From Alcaligenaceae bacterium (GTDB taxonomy: Bacteria; Pseudomonadota; Gammaproteobacteria; Burkholderiales; Burkholderiaceae_B), in the NCBI GenBank assembly GCA_947378965.1, contig CANCMG010000018.1, forward strand, positions 1 to 51,978: a stretch of 51,978 bases of DNA, written 5' to 3'. The notes under the pieces are model-generated. The model was not told where the DNA came from, did not search any database, and saw nothing but the letters and a program-made list of their open reading frames with translations. The first letter of the stretch is position 1; each line of letters starts with the position of its first letter. Positions 1-8,430 of this stretch are shown in pieces. The position numbers were made by a program, and so were the translations under genes.

Positions 1-43
1 TTGACCTGTAAACTACATTATCGTTTATCTCAGGGAGCTTATC

Positions 44-193
44 GTGGCCAAAGGTCAGCAAAAATCCAGTAAAGAATCAAAAAAGCCTAAAAAAGATACT
101 TCGACGCCCAAACCCGCGTCAGGGTTGGCGGATCCCGTACGGGCTACCACCGTCAATACGGTCTACACGCGCATTAAGAATAAAGATAAATAG
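44..193 (+). CDS. Small lysine-rich basic protein (49 aa)
   Basis: An open frame of 49 codons starts with GTG at 44, behind a good ribosome site (AGGGAG at 32-37, six bases upstream), and ends with TAG at 191-193. The product begins MAKGQQKSSKE and is very rich in Lys, Ser and Pro in its first half. The second half (residues about 27-49) is less charged and ends in a basic tail. It has no signal peptide or membrane segment. I recall similar short MAKGQ-type proteins of unknown function in proteobacteria, but cannot assign a role. The composition would suit a nucleic-acid or ribosome-associated protein, which is inference. A hairpin at 313-356 follows the gene. A possible -35 TTGACC lies at the window edge (1-6), so the promoter may be cut off. 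Confidence 0.6.
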   Translation: MAKGQQKSSKESKKPKKDTSTPKPASGLADPVRATTVNTVYTRIKNKDK

Positions 194-312
194 CCTAGAG
201 ACACTGCGCGATTGGCGGCATCTGGGTACCTGTGATCCAAGGGTCAGTTTGAAAAGCGCAGCAAACAGTGGCCGGTAGGCGTGTCACTCAGCGCTAAGCC
301 TAAATAGTAGAT

Positions 313-356
313 AAACGGGCATTGCTCCTCTGAAAAGAGAGATGCAATGCCCGTTT
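313..356. terminator. Strong hairpin between convergent genes
   Basis: A perfect 13-bp inverted repeat (313-325 with 344-356) encloses an inner CTCT-GAAA-AGAG stem-loop. It lies between the end of the small basic protein gene and the end of the minus-strand gene at 381, as expected for a shared terminator. Neither side has a long T run, so termination efficiency is uncertain. Confidence 0.5.
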
Positions 357-380
357 GTATTGTTCGAAAGCCTAAGAGAC

Positions 381-728
381 TTAAGCTTTTACCAATAGTG
401 CCGCACAAGAGCGTGCTGTTTCTGAATCAAGTTTGGCGGCGTTGGGCATTTTGCCCCAGCCACCTTTTTCAATGTAAGTGGCGCGAGCCCACTCATCTGC
501 TTTTTTCAGTTCGACCAGATTGGCTGAAAAATTCGCATCGCGTTTAAACATCTCGGCGCAAACAGGTGCCAGCGCAGCCGCGACCGCCTTGTTGGCAGTT
601 GCCTTGCCTATTGTGGCGGTGCCGCCTGCAGTATGCCAGTCAGCAAAACCAAAACCAATGAGAGCGATTAAGGCGGCCCCGGCAACGGCGCCCCATAGGG
701 TGGGTTCGGTCTGTGCAGGAAGTTTCAT
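381..728 (-). CDS. Hypothetical single-helix membrane protein (115 aa)
   Basis: The protein begins MKLPAQTEPTLWGAVAGAAL and has one hydrophobic helix at about residues 12-30 (ending ALIGFGFADW), followed by a soluble domain of about 80 residues containing two cysteines (PVCAEMF and RSCAALL). The N-terminus lacks a cleavage site, so it probably stays anchored in the inner membrane with the domain outside. The start at 728 has an AAGG ribosome site on the minus strand. I recognise it as a type of short conserved hypothetical protein of proteobacteria but know no function. The two cysteines could form a disulphide in the periplasm, which is inference. It stands alone; the upstream region (729-1000) holds only the palindrome at 830-871. 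Confidence 0.75.
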   Translation of the reverse strand: MKLPAQTEPTLWGAVAGAALIALIGFGFADWHTAGGTATIGKATANKAVAAALAPVCAEMFKRDANFSANLVELKKADEWARATYIEKGGWGKMPNAAKLDSETARSCAALLVKA

Positions 729-829
729 ATGTTGCCTTTAGTTGTGATGCGGAAGGCCGTCCGCCAGCGGGTCAGCCCACTGTACGCCCTATGTTGGCGT
801 TGCAGTAGTTTTATCCCCAGTTTCATTCG

Positions 830-871
830 TTTTGAAGGGAATACCCTCTGAGAGGGAATACCCTTTCAAAA
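830..871. repeat. 42-bp near-perfect palindrome
   Basis: The 42 bases fold into a stem of about 20 pairs with a three-base turn, broken only by two A-A mismatches and one bulged base. Within it the 12-mer AGGGAATACCCT occurs twice with a 17-bp period (836-847 and 853-864). It lies in the otherwise empty stretch 729-1000, about 100 bases upstream of the minus-strand gene starting at 728 and about 130 bases past the end of the yqjK-like gene. It could be an operator, a transcript-end hairpin or a small repeat element. The arms are flanked by T on the left and A on the right, which is the wrong polarity for a standard terminator. Confidence 0.65.
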
Positions 872-1000
872 TTTGCAATAGCAGGCGGCATTGCCCAATA
901 TTGAGAGAAAAATGCTTGTTCGACCTAGACGGTTCTGCTGCTGATCCTAATCAGGTCAGCATTGTTCAGTCTGTCGAAGTCGATCGACTCAAGCAGAAAA

Positions 1001-1327
1001 CTAAGACCTGTCTTGTTTGGTCATGTCAATCGTTTGCCACAGGGCAATGGCGATGCCTGTCCATTTCAAAGCGCGCCAACGCTTTTTGACCAACAGCGAA
1101 GTGATTGCAGACGTGAGGTAAGGGTGTTGAACTGCTAAGGCGACTCCTTTGGCGAGCAGTTGGCCGCCTTTTAGTGCAGACGCGTTTTCAAACCAGTGCT
1201 GAGGATTCAGTTGCACGCGTAGTTGTTGCGTATGAACTGCCAAAGACTGCCGCTCGACGGCTACGCGCATACGTAGAAGTTCAAGGTGTGTTTGCCGAGT
1301 GAGCCTGGCGGACTGTTTAGCGCGCAT
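1001..1327 (-). CDS. YqjK-like basic protein, third gene of yqjDEK-type operon
   Basis: The product of 108 residues begins MRAKQSARLTRQTHLELLRM. It has a basic, helical N-terminal half and a C-terminal stretch with weak hydrophobicity (ALKWTGIAIALWQ) after a KKRWRA cluster. Its position directly behind YqjD- and YqjE-like genes suggests the YqjK-like family, because that order is seen in enterobacteria; the sequence itself is too divergent for me to be certain. I chose the start at 1327 rather than an upstream ATG at 1366 because GAGAAG lies seven bases before it. With this start the gene overlaps the yqjE-like gene by 11 bases, suggesting translational coupling. Confidence 0.75.
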   Translation of the reverse strand: MRAKQSARLTRQTHLELLRMRVAVERQSLAVHTQQLRVQLNPQHWFENASALKGGQLLAKGVALAVQHPYLTSAITSLLVKKRWRALKWTGIAIALWQTIDMTKQDRS

Positions 1328-1757
1328 GAAAATCTTCTCGCTGTGAGTCTGAGTCGCGTTCGGCACGATGAGAGTCTGGTTTCGGTGTTGAATGCCATGC
1401 TGATAGCAGGGCGAGATCTTTGGCTAGTTCTTGCCGTGTGAACTCAAAAGGCAAGGCTTCAGTTTTTAGCCTGTGCACCAAACGCAAAGTCAAGCACAGA
1501 CCAATGAAGGCGTAGAGCAACGCAAGACCGCCGATTGCCCAATAGCGAAACTCGCCAGGCCAAAAAAATGAAACCACTAAGATTGAAAAAATCACCAACG
1601 CTAACAGCACAAAAACGAGAGCAATCCCACACAACCCCAATAACGAAAAAAAGCGAGTGCGCTGCAATGCTAGTTCAAAGCTGAAGAGCTCGGCTCTGGT
1701 TCGCAGAATTGCAGTCAGATCGCTCGCGACCTGACTGAGGCTGTTTCGGATCGTCAT
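1317..1757 (-). CDS. yqjE: YqjE/holin-superfamily membrane protein
   Basis: A 146-residue protein with an amphipathic N-terminal helix (residues 1-35), two adjacent membrane helices at about 38-68 (LLGLCGIALVFVLLALVIF) and 72-95 (YWAIGGLALLYAFIGLCL), and a charged C-terminal tail rich in Asp, Ser, Arg and Glu. This is the architecture of YqjE, which Pfam groups with phage holin-like proteins although it is a chromosomal protein. In enterobacteria it accompanies YqjD, a stationary-phase membrane protein reported to tether ribosomes. The gene starts six bases after the yqjD-like stop and overlaps the yqjK-like gene, so the three form one operon. No lysis function is implied. Confidence 0.85.
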   Translation of the reverse strand: MTIRNSLSQVASDLTAILRTRAELFSFELALQRTRFFSLLGLCGIALVFVLLALVIFSILVVSFFWPGEFRYWAIGGLALLYAFIGLCLTLRLVHRLKTEALPFEFTRQELAKDLALLSAWHSTPKPDSHRAERDSDSQREDFHAR

Positions 1758-1763
1758 GCAGGC

Positions 1764-2090
1764 TTAGCGCCGGCTAATCAGCAAACCAAGTAACAGACCC
1801 ACGACACCCACCGCAGCGACCGCTTGCCAAGGCTTGTCGTGCACGTAGTCGTCAGCTTCGCGCATGGCTTTTTTTCCTTGTCTCAAGATTGACTCTTGCG
1901 TGTCGTGCAGCGATTCGCGCGTTGTGCGCAACGAGTCGAGCGCACGTGCCCGAAGCTCTGCGGCTTGGTCACCGGTTGCGCTGGCGGCGCTACGCAGCAG
2001 ACCTTCGGCTTCAGCCAACGCGGCTTTCATCCCTTCAAGTAATTTTTCTTGTGCGCTACCTGCAACAGCGTGATTTGCGGATTGATTCAT
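1764..2090 (-). CDS. yqjD: DUF883 (YqjD/ElaB) C-tail-anchored membrane protein
   Basis: A 108-residue protein with a long charged helical N-terminal region (residues about 15-85, with an Ala/Glu/Arg pattern like a coiled coil), a conserved DKPWQAVAAVG motif and one C-terminal membrane helix ending in ISRR. This is the DUF883 signature shared by YqjD, ElaB and YgaM. The glycine-rich helix (GVVGLLLG) is typical. In Escherichia coli these RpoS-dependent proteins sit in the inner membrane and YqjD binds ribosomes. AGGAG seven bases before the ATG at 2090 supports the start. It is the first gene of a three-gene operon and has a well-placed FNR-like promoter (2128-2169), which suggests induction when oxygen is low. 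That regulation is inferred from sequence only. Confidence 0.92.
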   Translation of the reverse strand: MNQSANHAVAGSAQEKLLEGMKAALAEAEGLLRSAASATGDQAAELRARALDSLRTTRESLHDTQESILRQGKKAMREADDYVHDKPWQAVAAVGVVGLLLGLLISRR

Positions 2091-2127
2091 GTCGGGCTCC
2101 TGATGACGCGTTTGAACGATTCGTTTC

Positions 2128-2169
2128 AGTATGCCTCGAGGCGCCGAAGTTAAACTTGATATATATCAA
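2128..2169 (-). promoter_or_regulatory. Class II FNR-type promoter of the yqjD operon
   Basis: Positions 2156-2169 read TTGATATATATCAA, an exact match to the FNR/ANR consensus TTGAT-N4-ATCAA, inside a perfect 16-bp palindrome (2155-2170). On the minus strand a -10-like hexamer CATACT occupies 2128-2133. If the transcript starts at 2121, the hexamer lies at -12 to -7 and the palindrome is centred at -41.5, exactly the geometry of FNR class II activation. The plus-strand direction has no -10 at the matching distance, so the yqjD operon is the better target than the reductase gene at 2260. A shared effect on both genes remains possible. Confidence 0.65.
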
Positions 2170-2259
2170 GATAGCCTCATGCTGATCGGTCGGTCTCCCG
2201 TTAAGGTCGATCACCCGCTAAACTGGAGACCTCGTTTTTTAATATTTTTTAATGACTTT

Positions 2260-3348
2260 ATGAAACTTCTTTCTAAGACAAATTTTGGTGCAATCGAACT
2301 GAGTAACCGTGTCGTGATGGCGCCGTTAACTCGAATGCGCGCCCAAGCCGGTGATGTGCCAGGCGAACTCGCGGCACAGTATTACGCGCAACGCGCAAGT
2401 GCTGGTTTGATTGTGTCTGAGGCAGCTCAAATCTCTGCCTTAGCGAAAGGCTATCCAGCTACGCCCGGCATTTACAGCGATGAGCAAGTACAGGGTTGGC
2501 GCAAAGTGACCGACGCGGTTCACGCAGCGGGCGGAAAAATCATTTGCCAGTTGTGGCATGTCGGCCGCATCTCGCACAGTTCGTTACATCCAGAGCAAGG
2601 TCTGCCGGTTGCGCCCTCGGCGATCGCACCTACCGGCAAGGTATACACAGCCGCTTGGGGGCTTGAGGCGTTTGAGACACCTCGCGCAATTGAATTAACT
2701 GAAATTCCAGGCTTAATTCAAGACTATGTTCATGCCGCCAAGCAGGCTAAGCTTGCTGGCTTTGATGGTGTTGAAGTGCACGGTGCAAACGGTTATCTGT
2801 TAGATCAGTTTTTGCATAATGGCTCAAATAAGCGCGCTGACCAGTATGGCGGCAGCGTTGAAAATCGTAGCCGCTTGTTGCTTGAGGTTTTGCAGGCGGT
2901 TTGTGGTGTTTGGGGTAGCGATCGTGTTGGCGTGCGCTTGTCGCCCTACGGCACGTTTAACGATATGTCCGACACCGACGTGAAAGGGCTTTTCACTTAT
3001 CTTGTGGGTGCGTTAAGCAAAATGCAGTTGGCGTTTTTGCATTTCATCGAGCCGCGTTCGACCATGGCCGGTGGCACAGACAAAGTGGCCGAAGATCAAC
3101 CCAGTACGTCGAAACTCTTTGGGCCACTGTTTGGCGGTAAAGTGATTTCAGCAGGTGGCTATGGTCGCGATGATGCCGAGGCTGTCGTCGCAAGCGGCCA
3201 AGCCGACGCGATTGCGTTTGGGCGTTTCTTTATTTCGAATCCAGATTTGCCTAAGCGCTTTGAACTAAATGCGCCCTTAGCGCCGTACGACCGTAAAACG
3301 TTTTATGGTGGTGATGCAAAGGGTTATACCGACTACCCAACGCTGTAA
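2260..3348 (+). CDS. Old Yellow Enzyme family alkene reductase
   Basis: An FMN- and NAD(P)H-dependent ene-reductase of about 362 residues that would reduce activated C=C bonds (enones, maleimides, nitro compounds) in the cytoplasm. Visible family signatures are NRVVMAPLTRMR near the N-terminus, CQLWHVGRISH, the substrate-binding pair in VEVHGANGYLLDQFL, YGGSVENRSRLLLE and the phosphate-binding end ISAGGYGRDDA followed by AFGRFFISNPDLP. Length is normal for the NemA branch. I chose the ATG at 2260 (MKLLSKTNFG) because the open frame upstream to 2131 has no family similarity; the ribosome site is weak. It is transcribed away from the yqjD operon. The physiological substrate is unknown. Confidence 0.93.
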   Translation: MKLLSKTNFGAIELSNRVVMAPLTRMRAQAGDVPGELAAQYYAQRASAGLIVSEAAQISALAKGYPATPGIYSDEQVQGWRKVTDAVHAAGGKIICQLWHVGRISHSSLHPEQGLPVAPSAIAPTGKVYTAAWGLEAFETPRAIELTEIPGLIQDYVHAAKQAKLAGFDGVEVHGANGYLLDQFLHNGSNKRADQYGGSVENRSRLLLEVLQAVCGVWGSDRVGVRLSPYGTFNDMSDTDVKGLFTYLVGALSKMQLAFLHFIEPRSTMAGGTDKVAEDQPSTSKLFGPLFGGKVISAGGYGRDDAEAVVASGQADAIAFGRFFISNPDLPKRFELNAPLAPYDRKTFYGGDAKGYTDYPTL

Positions 3349-3390
3349 ACATTGCTTTGCTTTGCATTGCATTGCTCAGCCGAACAACGT

Positions 3391-3432
3391 GTGAACCCAG
3401 CGCGCTTACCGACGTAAGGTCTCTGGGTTCAC
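3391..3432 (-). terminator. Hairpin at the 3' end of the dehydrogenase gene
   Basis: GTGAACCCAG (3391-3400) pairs perfectly with CTGGGTTCAC (3423-3432). The loop contains the stop codon of the minus-strand dehydrogenase gene. There is no T run, so this is only a possible terminator between two convergent genes. Confidence 0.3.
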
Positions 3433-4374
3433 GACAAATTTAGGGGTGGTGCCGCCTAGAATGGCAGCCATGTCGTTTGCCATCGACTCATAGATGCGTG
3501 TCATTGCGCCCTCACTGGTGGCCATGGCGTGTGGTGATACCAGACAATTTTGCAGGCTAAAGATTGGGTGTGTGTGGTCGGGCGGTTCAACTAAAAAAAC
3601 ATCGAGTGCAGCTCCACGCAAGTGGCCGCTGACAAGCATCTCATAAATGGGGTCGAGGCTTTCAATCACCCCACCTCGCGCTAGGTTCACTAAGAACGAA
3701 CCTTGCTTCATGCGTTGCAGCCTTGCACGATTAATCAAGCCCATGGTTTCATCATTTTGCGGACAATGCAGCGTCACATAATCGGCCTGCGCCATCAGGG
3801 TATCGAGGTCGACTAGTTTGACGCCAAGCGCGCCGGCAACTGCAGGGTCAAGATAAGGGTCGTGAGCAATGACATTCATTTCAAACGGCTTTGCCATCTT
3901 TGCCACGATTTGACCGATACGACCCAAGCCGATGATGCCCAAGGTTTTTTGATCAAGGTCTGTGCCTTGCGAGGCGATGCGCGATTGCCAGTTGCCTCGC
4001 TTGGTTTCGCGATCCCAGTGCGTAATCATTTTGCATAAGGCCAGCATAAAAGCGAAGGCGGCCTCAGCGACTGCGCGCGCACCCGCACCTGGGGCGTAGA
4101 CCACCGCGATGCCGCGCTCGGTCGCCGCCTTGATATCCACGGTGTCGTAGCCCACGCCGGTGCGACCAATCACCTTTAATTGCGGGGCAGCATCCATGAG
4201 AGCAGCCGTGATTTGTACCTGACCACGCACGACTAGACCGACAGCCGGGGCGATTTCGCGCATTAAGCCCTCAAGGGTGGGCTGTGCCGCAACGTTGAAC
4301 TGACCAAACCGCGAAAGCGTCTGTTCGGCGTAAAGGTCAAGCGGCTGCGTAGAAAGAATGATTGGCTGATTCAC
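3406..4374 (-). CDS. D-isomer-specific 2-hydroxyacid dehydrogenase (SerA/GhrB-like)
   Basis: A 322-residue NAD(P)-dependent oxidoreductase interconverting 2-oxoacids and D-2-hydroxyacids. It shows the split substrate domain, the Rossmann fingerprint GLGRIG (residues about 150-155), the catalytic Arg in VNLARGGV, the Glu in DVFLVEPP and the His in VSPHAMATSEGAM. The ACT domain of true SerA proteins is absent, so a role in serine synthesis is less likely than reduction of glyoxylate, hydroxypyruvate or a catabolic oxoacid. It is transcribed divergently from the peptide-type ABC operon starting at 4584, which may hint at a shared substrate. The specific substrate cannot be read from sequence. 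Confidence 0.9.
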   Translation of the reverse strand: MNQPIILSTQPLDLYAEQTLSRFGQFNVAAQPTLEGLMREIAPAVGLVVRGQVQITAALMDAAPQLKVIGRTGVGYDTVDIKAATERGIAVVYAPGAGARAVAEAAFAFMLALCKMITHWDRETKRGNWQSRIASQGTDLDQKTLGIIGLGRIGQIVAKMAKPFEMNVIAHDPYLDPAVAGALGVKLVDLDTLMAQADYVTLHCPQNDETMGLINRARLQRMKQGSFLVNLARGGVIESLDPIYEMLVSGHLRGAALDVFLVEPPDHTHPIFSLQNCLVSPHAMATSEGAMTRIYESMANDMAAILGGTTPKFVVNPETLRR

Positions 4375-4583
4375 GTGAAAGACCTTTGTGTAACAGGGCA
4401 GAGGGGGAGTACCTAATTAAGACGGGGGTACCTAGTCAGTGAGTCAATATTACACGTGGCGCTTCATGCCGGTGACGTCATACCGAGCCAAGCTTTGCGA
4501 TGCTGCGGCGCAACGCAAAATTCATGCTAAGGCCTGTGCTAATCTGAACTTACATTTTTGAGTCAAAAAAAGACTGAGAGTCT

Positions 4584-5534
4584 ATGCTCGAGTTTATGTT
4601 GCGCCGCACACTTGTTGCCTTGCCAGTGTTATTGCTGGTCAGTTTGATCTCGGCTCTGATTATGGAGATGGTGCCTGGAGACCCCGCGGTGTTGATTGCG
4701 GGTCAAAGCGCAACCGATCTTGAGTTGGCGCAAATTCGTGAACAATTAGGGTTGAATCGACCATTTCTTTCAAGACTGCTGGATTGGTACCTGGCGTTGG
4801 CCCGTGGAGACTTGGGGGATTCAATCCTCTTGAATCGTCCTGTGACTCAGGCAATCGCAGAGCGCGTTCCCGTGACACTCGCCTTGGCAGGTTCGGCCTT
4901 GCTGCTCACCATCTTGTTAGGCGTGCCCTGTGGCGTCTTGTCAGCGGTTTATGCAAACACTTGGGTCGATCAGGCGTTGTTGACGTTCTCGTTGCTGGGT
5001 GTGTCGATTCCAAATTTTTGGCTCAGTTTGATGCTGATCGTGCTGTTTGGCGTCATGCTCGATTGGTTACCTGCGGGTGGCTACATCCCCTTTGCCGATG
5101 ATCCGCTTGGCTGGGTGAAATGTTTAATCTTGCCCGCGTTTTCATTGGCCCTCTTACAGGTTGGGTTGTTAGCTCGAATCACCCGAGCCACTATGCTCGA
5201 GGTGTTGCAGCAAGATTATGTGCGTACCGCGCGCGCAAAAGGTTTGCCTGTGTTGATGGTCGTAGGTAAACATGCCTTCAAAAACGTATTGATCCCAGTG
5301 ATCACGGTGATCGGCATTAGTTTTGGGTTGTTGTTGTCGGGTTCTGTGGTCATCGAAACTGTCTATTCACTGCCAGGAATGGGTCGCTTGTTAGCCAATG
5401 CAGTATTCGGTCGCGACTACCCCTTGATACAAGGTGGGCTCTTGGTGACCGCCGCAGTATTGGTACTGTTGAACCTGCTGGTTGATGTGCTGTATGCAGT
5501 GGTGGATCCGCGAGTGAAATATGGCAAGCGTTGA
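4584..5534 (+). CDS. ABC importer permease, DppB/OppB type
   Basis: First gene of a peptide/nickel-type importer operon. The 316-residue inner-membrane protein begins with the family's typical N-terminal helix (MLRRTLVALPVLLLVSLIS) and the VPGDPA motif. About six membrane helices follow, with the EAA coupling loop DYVRTARAKGLP at about residues 210-221 that contacts the ATPase. Length matches the family. It overlaps the next permease gene by 14 bases, so the two should be translated together. The operon carries two deacylase genes, so the cargo may be an acylated amino acid or short peptide rather than a plain dipeptide, which is inference. Confidence 0.93.
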   Translation: MLEFMLRRTLVALPVLLLVSLISALIMEMVPGDPAVLIAGQSATDLELAQIREQLGLNRPFLSRLLDWYLALARGDLGDSILLNRPVTQAIAERVPVTLALAGSALLLTILLGVPCGVLSAVYANTWVDQALLTFSLLGVSIPNFWLSLMLIVLFGVMLDWLPAGGYIPFADDPLGWVKCLILPAFSLALLQVGLLARITRATMLEVLQQDYVRTARAKGLPVLMVVGKHAFKNVLIPVITVIGISFGLLLSGSVVIETVYSLPGMGRLLANAVFGRDYPLIQGGLLVTAAVLVLLNLLVDVLYAVVDPRVKYGKR

Positions 5535-6408
5535 CACCTTAGAAGGTTCTGAACGCGTCGATGCGGCGCGTCCGCTATCGATATGGCGAAAACTCTTGCG
5601 CCATCGCTTATTCATGACAGGCGCGACGCTTTTAATGTTGATGGTGTTACTCGCCATTTTCGCCGATTGGATCGAAATCCGACCCCCTGAAAAAATGCAA
5701 GTTCGGCTGCGGTTTAAAACCCCAGATTTCGCGTATCCGCTGGGCACAGATAACTATGGTCGAGATATTTATAGTCGCCTCGTTCATGGTGCCCGCCTGT
5801 CACTGGCGATAGGGTTTGCAGTGGCATTGATTACCGGCATATTAGGTACGACAATTGGCGTTGCGGCGGGTTATTTCAAACGATTGGATAGTCCTTTGAT
5901 GCGGTTAATGGATGCGCTGATGGCGTTTCCGGCAATCTTATTAGCGATTGCGATCGCAGCCGCCTTGGGGCCCTCTGCAATGAACGCCGTGATTGCGCTC
6001 GCCGTGGTCTACACACCGCGCACTGCAAGAATTGTGCGTTCAACGGTATTAGTTGTGCGAGAAACCGATTACGTGCAGGCAGCCAAGGCCTGTGGGGCAA
6101 GAGATCGTTGGATCATCTGGAGGCATATTCTGCCCAACAGCATGGCGCCGTTGATCGTGCAACTGACCTTTATCTTTGCCTATGCGATTTTGGCCGAATC
6201 AATTTTGAGCTTTTTGGGCGTTGGACCACCTCCCCCGACACCAACGTGGGGCAACATGATCGCCGAGGGTAAGGATTACCTGCGCGAAGCATCGTATATC
6301 TGTTTTTTCCCTGGAGTGGCAGTGGCCTTGACCTGCTTAGCCTTGAATCTGCTTGGGGATGGTTTGCGCGACGTCTTAGATCCACGGTTGCGAGTGCAAA
6401 TTGGCTGA
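5521..6408 (+). CDS. ABC importer permease, DppC/OppC type
   Basis: The second permease, of 295 residues. It has the N-terminal cytoplasmic stretch plus helix (FMTGATLLMLMVLLAIFADW), the signature LGTDNYGRDIYSRLVHGARLS that marks DppC-like proteins, and the EAA loop TDYVQAAKACGARDRWIIW with the following RHILPNS. The C-terminus ends GDGLRDVLDPRLR, as is usual. It overlaps the preceding permease gene by 14 bases and the following ATPase gene by 8, so the three are tightly coupled. Together with the 4584 gene it should form the heterodimeric membrane channel. Confidence 0.93.
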   Translation: MASVDTLEGSERVDAARPLSIWRKLLRHRLFMTGATLLMLMVLLAIFADWIEIRPPEKMQVRLRFKTPDFAYPLGTDNYGRDIYSRLVHGARLSLAIGFAVALITGILGTTIGVAAGYFKRLDSPLMRLMDALMAFPAILLAIAIAAALGPSAMNAVIALAVVYTPRTARIVRSTVLVVRETDYVQAAKACGARDRWIIWRHILPNSMAPLIVQLTFIFAYAILAESILSFLGVGPPPPTPTWGNMIAEGKDYLREASYICFFPGVAVALTCLALNLLGDGLRDVLDPRLRVQIG

Positions 6409-7387
6409 TCCTATCCTTAAGATTGATGACTTGCGTATCGTCTTCGGCTCGGGACGTTCAGAGCAAGTCGCCGTTGATGGTGTGAGCCTGACGCTTGCCG
6501 CAGGCGAGGTACTCGGCATTGTCGGCGAATCAGGGTGCGGAAAAAGTTTAACGGCCTTGTCGATACTGGGTCTGGTCCCCAAGCCGACAGGTCGAATTCA
6601 AGGTGGGCATATTCTATTGAATGGTAAAGATCTCGCGCAAGCCAACGAGGTCGAAATGAATCGCATTCGGGGTAAAGAGATTGCGATGATTTTTCAAGAA
6701 CCGATGACCGCGCTGAACCCGGTGATAAAAGTGGGTGAACAAATCGCCGAAACGATCAGAGTGCACGAGGGTGTAAGTCGTCAAGTCGCGCGCCAGCGTG
6801 CGCTCGAGTTGCTTGAGCGAGTCGGCATGAGCCATCCAAGTCAGCGGATCGATCAATATCCGCATGAACTGTCGGGCGGGATGCGCCAGCGCGTCATGAT
6901 TGCCATTGCCTTGGCCTGCCGCCCTAAAATTTTAATTGCGGATGAACCAACGACCGCCTTAGATGTCACGATACAGGCCCAAATTCTTGCGCTGTTAAAA
7001 GAGTTGCAGCAAGAGTTTGGCATGGCGATGATGTTGATTACGCACGATCTTGGGGTTGTCGCGCAAGTGGCAGATCGGGTAGCCGTCATGTACGCGGGGC
7101 GCATTGTCGAAGAGGGATCAACCCTTGAAGTCTTTGAGCAGCCGTCGCACCCCTATACGCGCTCACTGCTAGCAAGCATTCCCTCGCTTGATCAAGAGTA
7201 CTCGCGCTTGCAGACAATTCAGGGCATGGTGCCCAGCTTGACGAACCTTCCTTCTGGTTGTCGTTTTCATCCTCGCTGCCCTGATGCTCGGTCTCAATGC
7301 GCGCAGTTCACGCCCCGCGACACGACAATCGGGCCTTCGCATCGTGCAGCCTGTCTGGCTTTGAATGGTTATCGCGATCATGACTAA
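6401..7387 (+). CDS. ABC importer ATPase, DppD/OppD type
   Basis: Cytoplasmic ATPase of 328 residues. It has Walker A GESGCGKS (about 45-52), the Q-loop [10 protein letters not shown], the signature LSGGMRQR, Walker [13 protein letters not shown] and the H-loop LITHDLG. The C-terminal oligopeptide-transporter extension contains the conserved cysteine cluster [14 protein letters not shown]. The start is TTG at 6401, inside the end of the permease gene; this gives the expected N-terminus ([12 protein letters not shown]) and an 8-base overlap. It should pair with the second ATPase at 7380. No catalytic residue is missing. Confidence 0.93.
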   Translation: MADPILKIDDLRIVFGSGRSEQVAVDGVSLTLAAGEVLGIVGESGCGKSLTALSILGLVPKPTGRIQGGHILLNGKDLAQANEVEMNRIRGKEIAMIFQEPMTALNPVIKVGEQIAETIRVHEGVSRQVARQRALELLERVGMSHPSQRIDQYPHELSGGMRQRVMIAIALACRPKILIADEPTTALDVTIQAQILALLKELQQEFGMAMMLITHDLGVVAQVADRVAVMYAGRIVEEGSTLEVFEQPSHPYTRSLLASIPSLDQEYSRLQTIQGMVPSLTNLPSGCRFHPRCPDARSQCAQFTPRDTTIGPSHRAACLALNGYRDHD

Positions 7388-8390
7388 GCCTTTATTGAGC
7401 GTCAGAGGTCTGGTGAAGCACTTTGCCTCGCGGGCTGCGGGGGTATTTAATCGCACCGTCACGCATGTACGTGCAGTCGATGGTATTGATTTTGATATAA
7501 AACAGGGCGAGACCTTTGGCTTAGTCGGAGAAAGCGGCTGCGGTAAAACGACGACGGGTCGCTTAGTCTTGCGTATGGTTGAGCCCACCGCGGGCAGCAT
7601 CAAATTTAACGATCAGGAGTTGTTGTCCTTGTCTGCGGAGGATATGCGCCTAAAGCGCCAGCAGATGCAAATCATTTTTCAAGATCCCTATGGTTCGTTA
7701 GACCCTCGCATGACGGTCAGTCAAATCGTAGAAGAGCCGCTACAAATTCATCACATCGGAGATCGAACAACACGCAGCAAGCGCGTGGCAGAACTTCTGG
7801 ATATGGTTGGCTTGCGTAAAGAGTACGCACAACGCTATCCGCACGAGTTTTCTGGAGGGCAACGACAACGCATTGGGATTGCGCGTGCCTTGGCTTTGAA
7901 TCCGCGCTTTATTGTGGCTGACGAACCGGTTTCTGCGCTTGATGTGTCGATCCAGGCGCAGATCGTGAATTTAATGATGGATTTGCAAAAAGAGCTGGGG
8001 CTAACCTATCTGTTTATTGCGCATGATCTTGGGGTAGTCAAGCACATGGCTGATCGCGTGGCGGTCATGTATCTGGGGCGGATCGTCGAGGTTGCCAGCA
8101 AAGCCTCGTTGTATCGATCCCCTCAGCATCCTTATTCACAAGCGTTATTGGCGGCGGTGCCGCTGGCGCGGCCCTCTTTGCGACAGACTTTGACAGTCTT
8201 AAAGGGCGAGATTCCGAGCCCGAGTCAGCCACCCTCTGGATGCCATTTTCATACAAGGTGCCCGCAAGCGCAGTTGCGCTGCTCTCAAGAGGCGCCCAAG
8301 TTGCTAGAGATTCTTCCTGGTCATCAGGCCGCGTGTCATTTGCTAACGCCGATGACGCAGGTGCCAACAAGCGCGGTGCAGACAAATTGA
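7380..8390 (+). CDS. ABC importer ATPase, DppF/OppF type
   Basis: Second ATPase of the importer, about 336 residues. Motifs in order are Walker [10 protein letters not shown], the Q-loop [14 protein letters not shown] (the SLDPRM form typical of DppF), the signature FSGGQRQR, Walker [13 protein letters not shown] and H-loop IAHDLG. The C-terminal segment has [15 protein letters not shown] prefer the ATG at 7380, which overlaps the preceding stop by 8 bases, to the one at 7365. A 19-bp tandem array separates this gene from the deacylase genes downstream, so read-through may be modulated there. Confidence 0.92.
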   Translation: MTKPLLSVRGLVKHFASRAAGVFNRTVTHVRAVDGIDFDIKQGETFGLVGESGCGKTTTGRLVLRMVEPTAGSIKFNDQELLSLSAEDMRLKRQQMQIIFQDPYGSLDPRMTVSQIVEEPLQIHHIGDRTTRSKRVAELLDMVGLRKEYAQRYPHEFSGGQRQRIGIARALALNPRFIVADEPVSALDVSIQAQIVNLMMDLQKELGLTYLFIAHDLGVVKHMADRVAVMYLGRIVEVASKASLYRSPQHPYSQALLAAVPLARPSLRQTLTVLKGEIPSPSQPPSGCHFHTRCPQAQLRCSQEAPKLLEILPGHQAACHLLTPMTQVPTSAVQTN

Positions 8391-8430
8391 TGGACAGTAG
8401 AGGAGACGGGCTGCAATGCGGATGACCTGA

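Noticed and set aside
832-1089. An 85-codon plus-strand frame beginning at the 42-bp palindrome
   Set aside because: It overlaps the end of the yqjK-like gene, lacks a ribosome site and has unlikely composition.
1317-1757. The holin-superfamily protein as evidence of a prophage
   Set aside because: Its neighbours are YqjD- and YqjK-like chromosomal genes, and no phage structural, integrase or lysis genes are seen.
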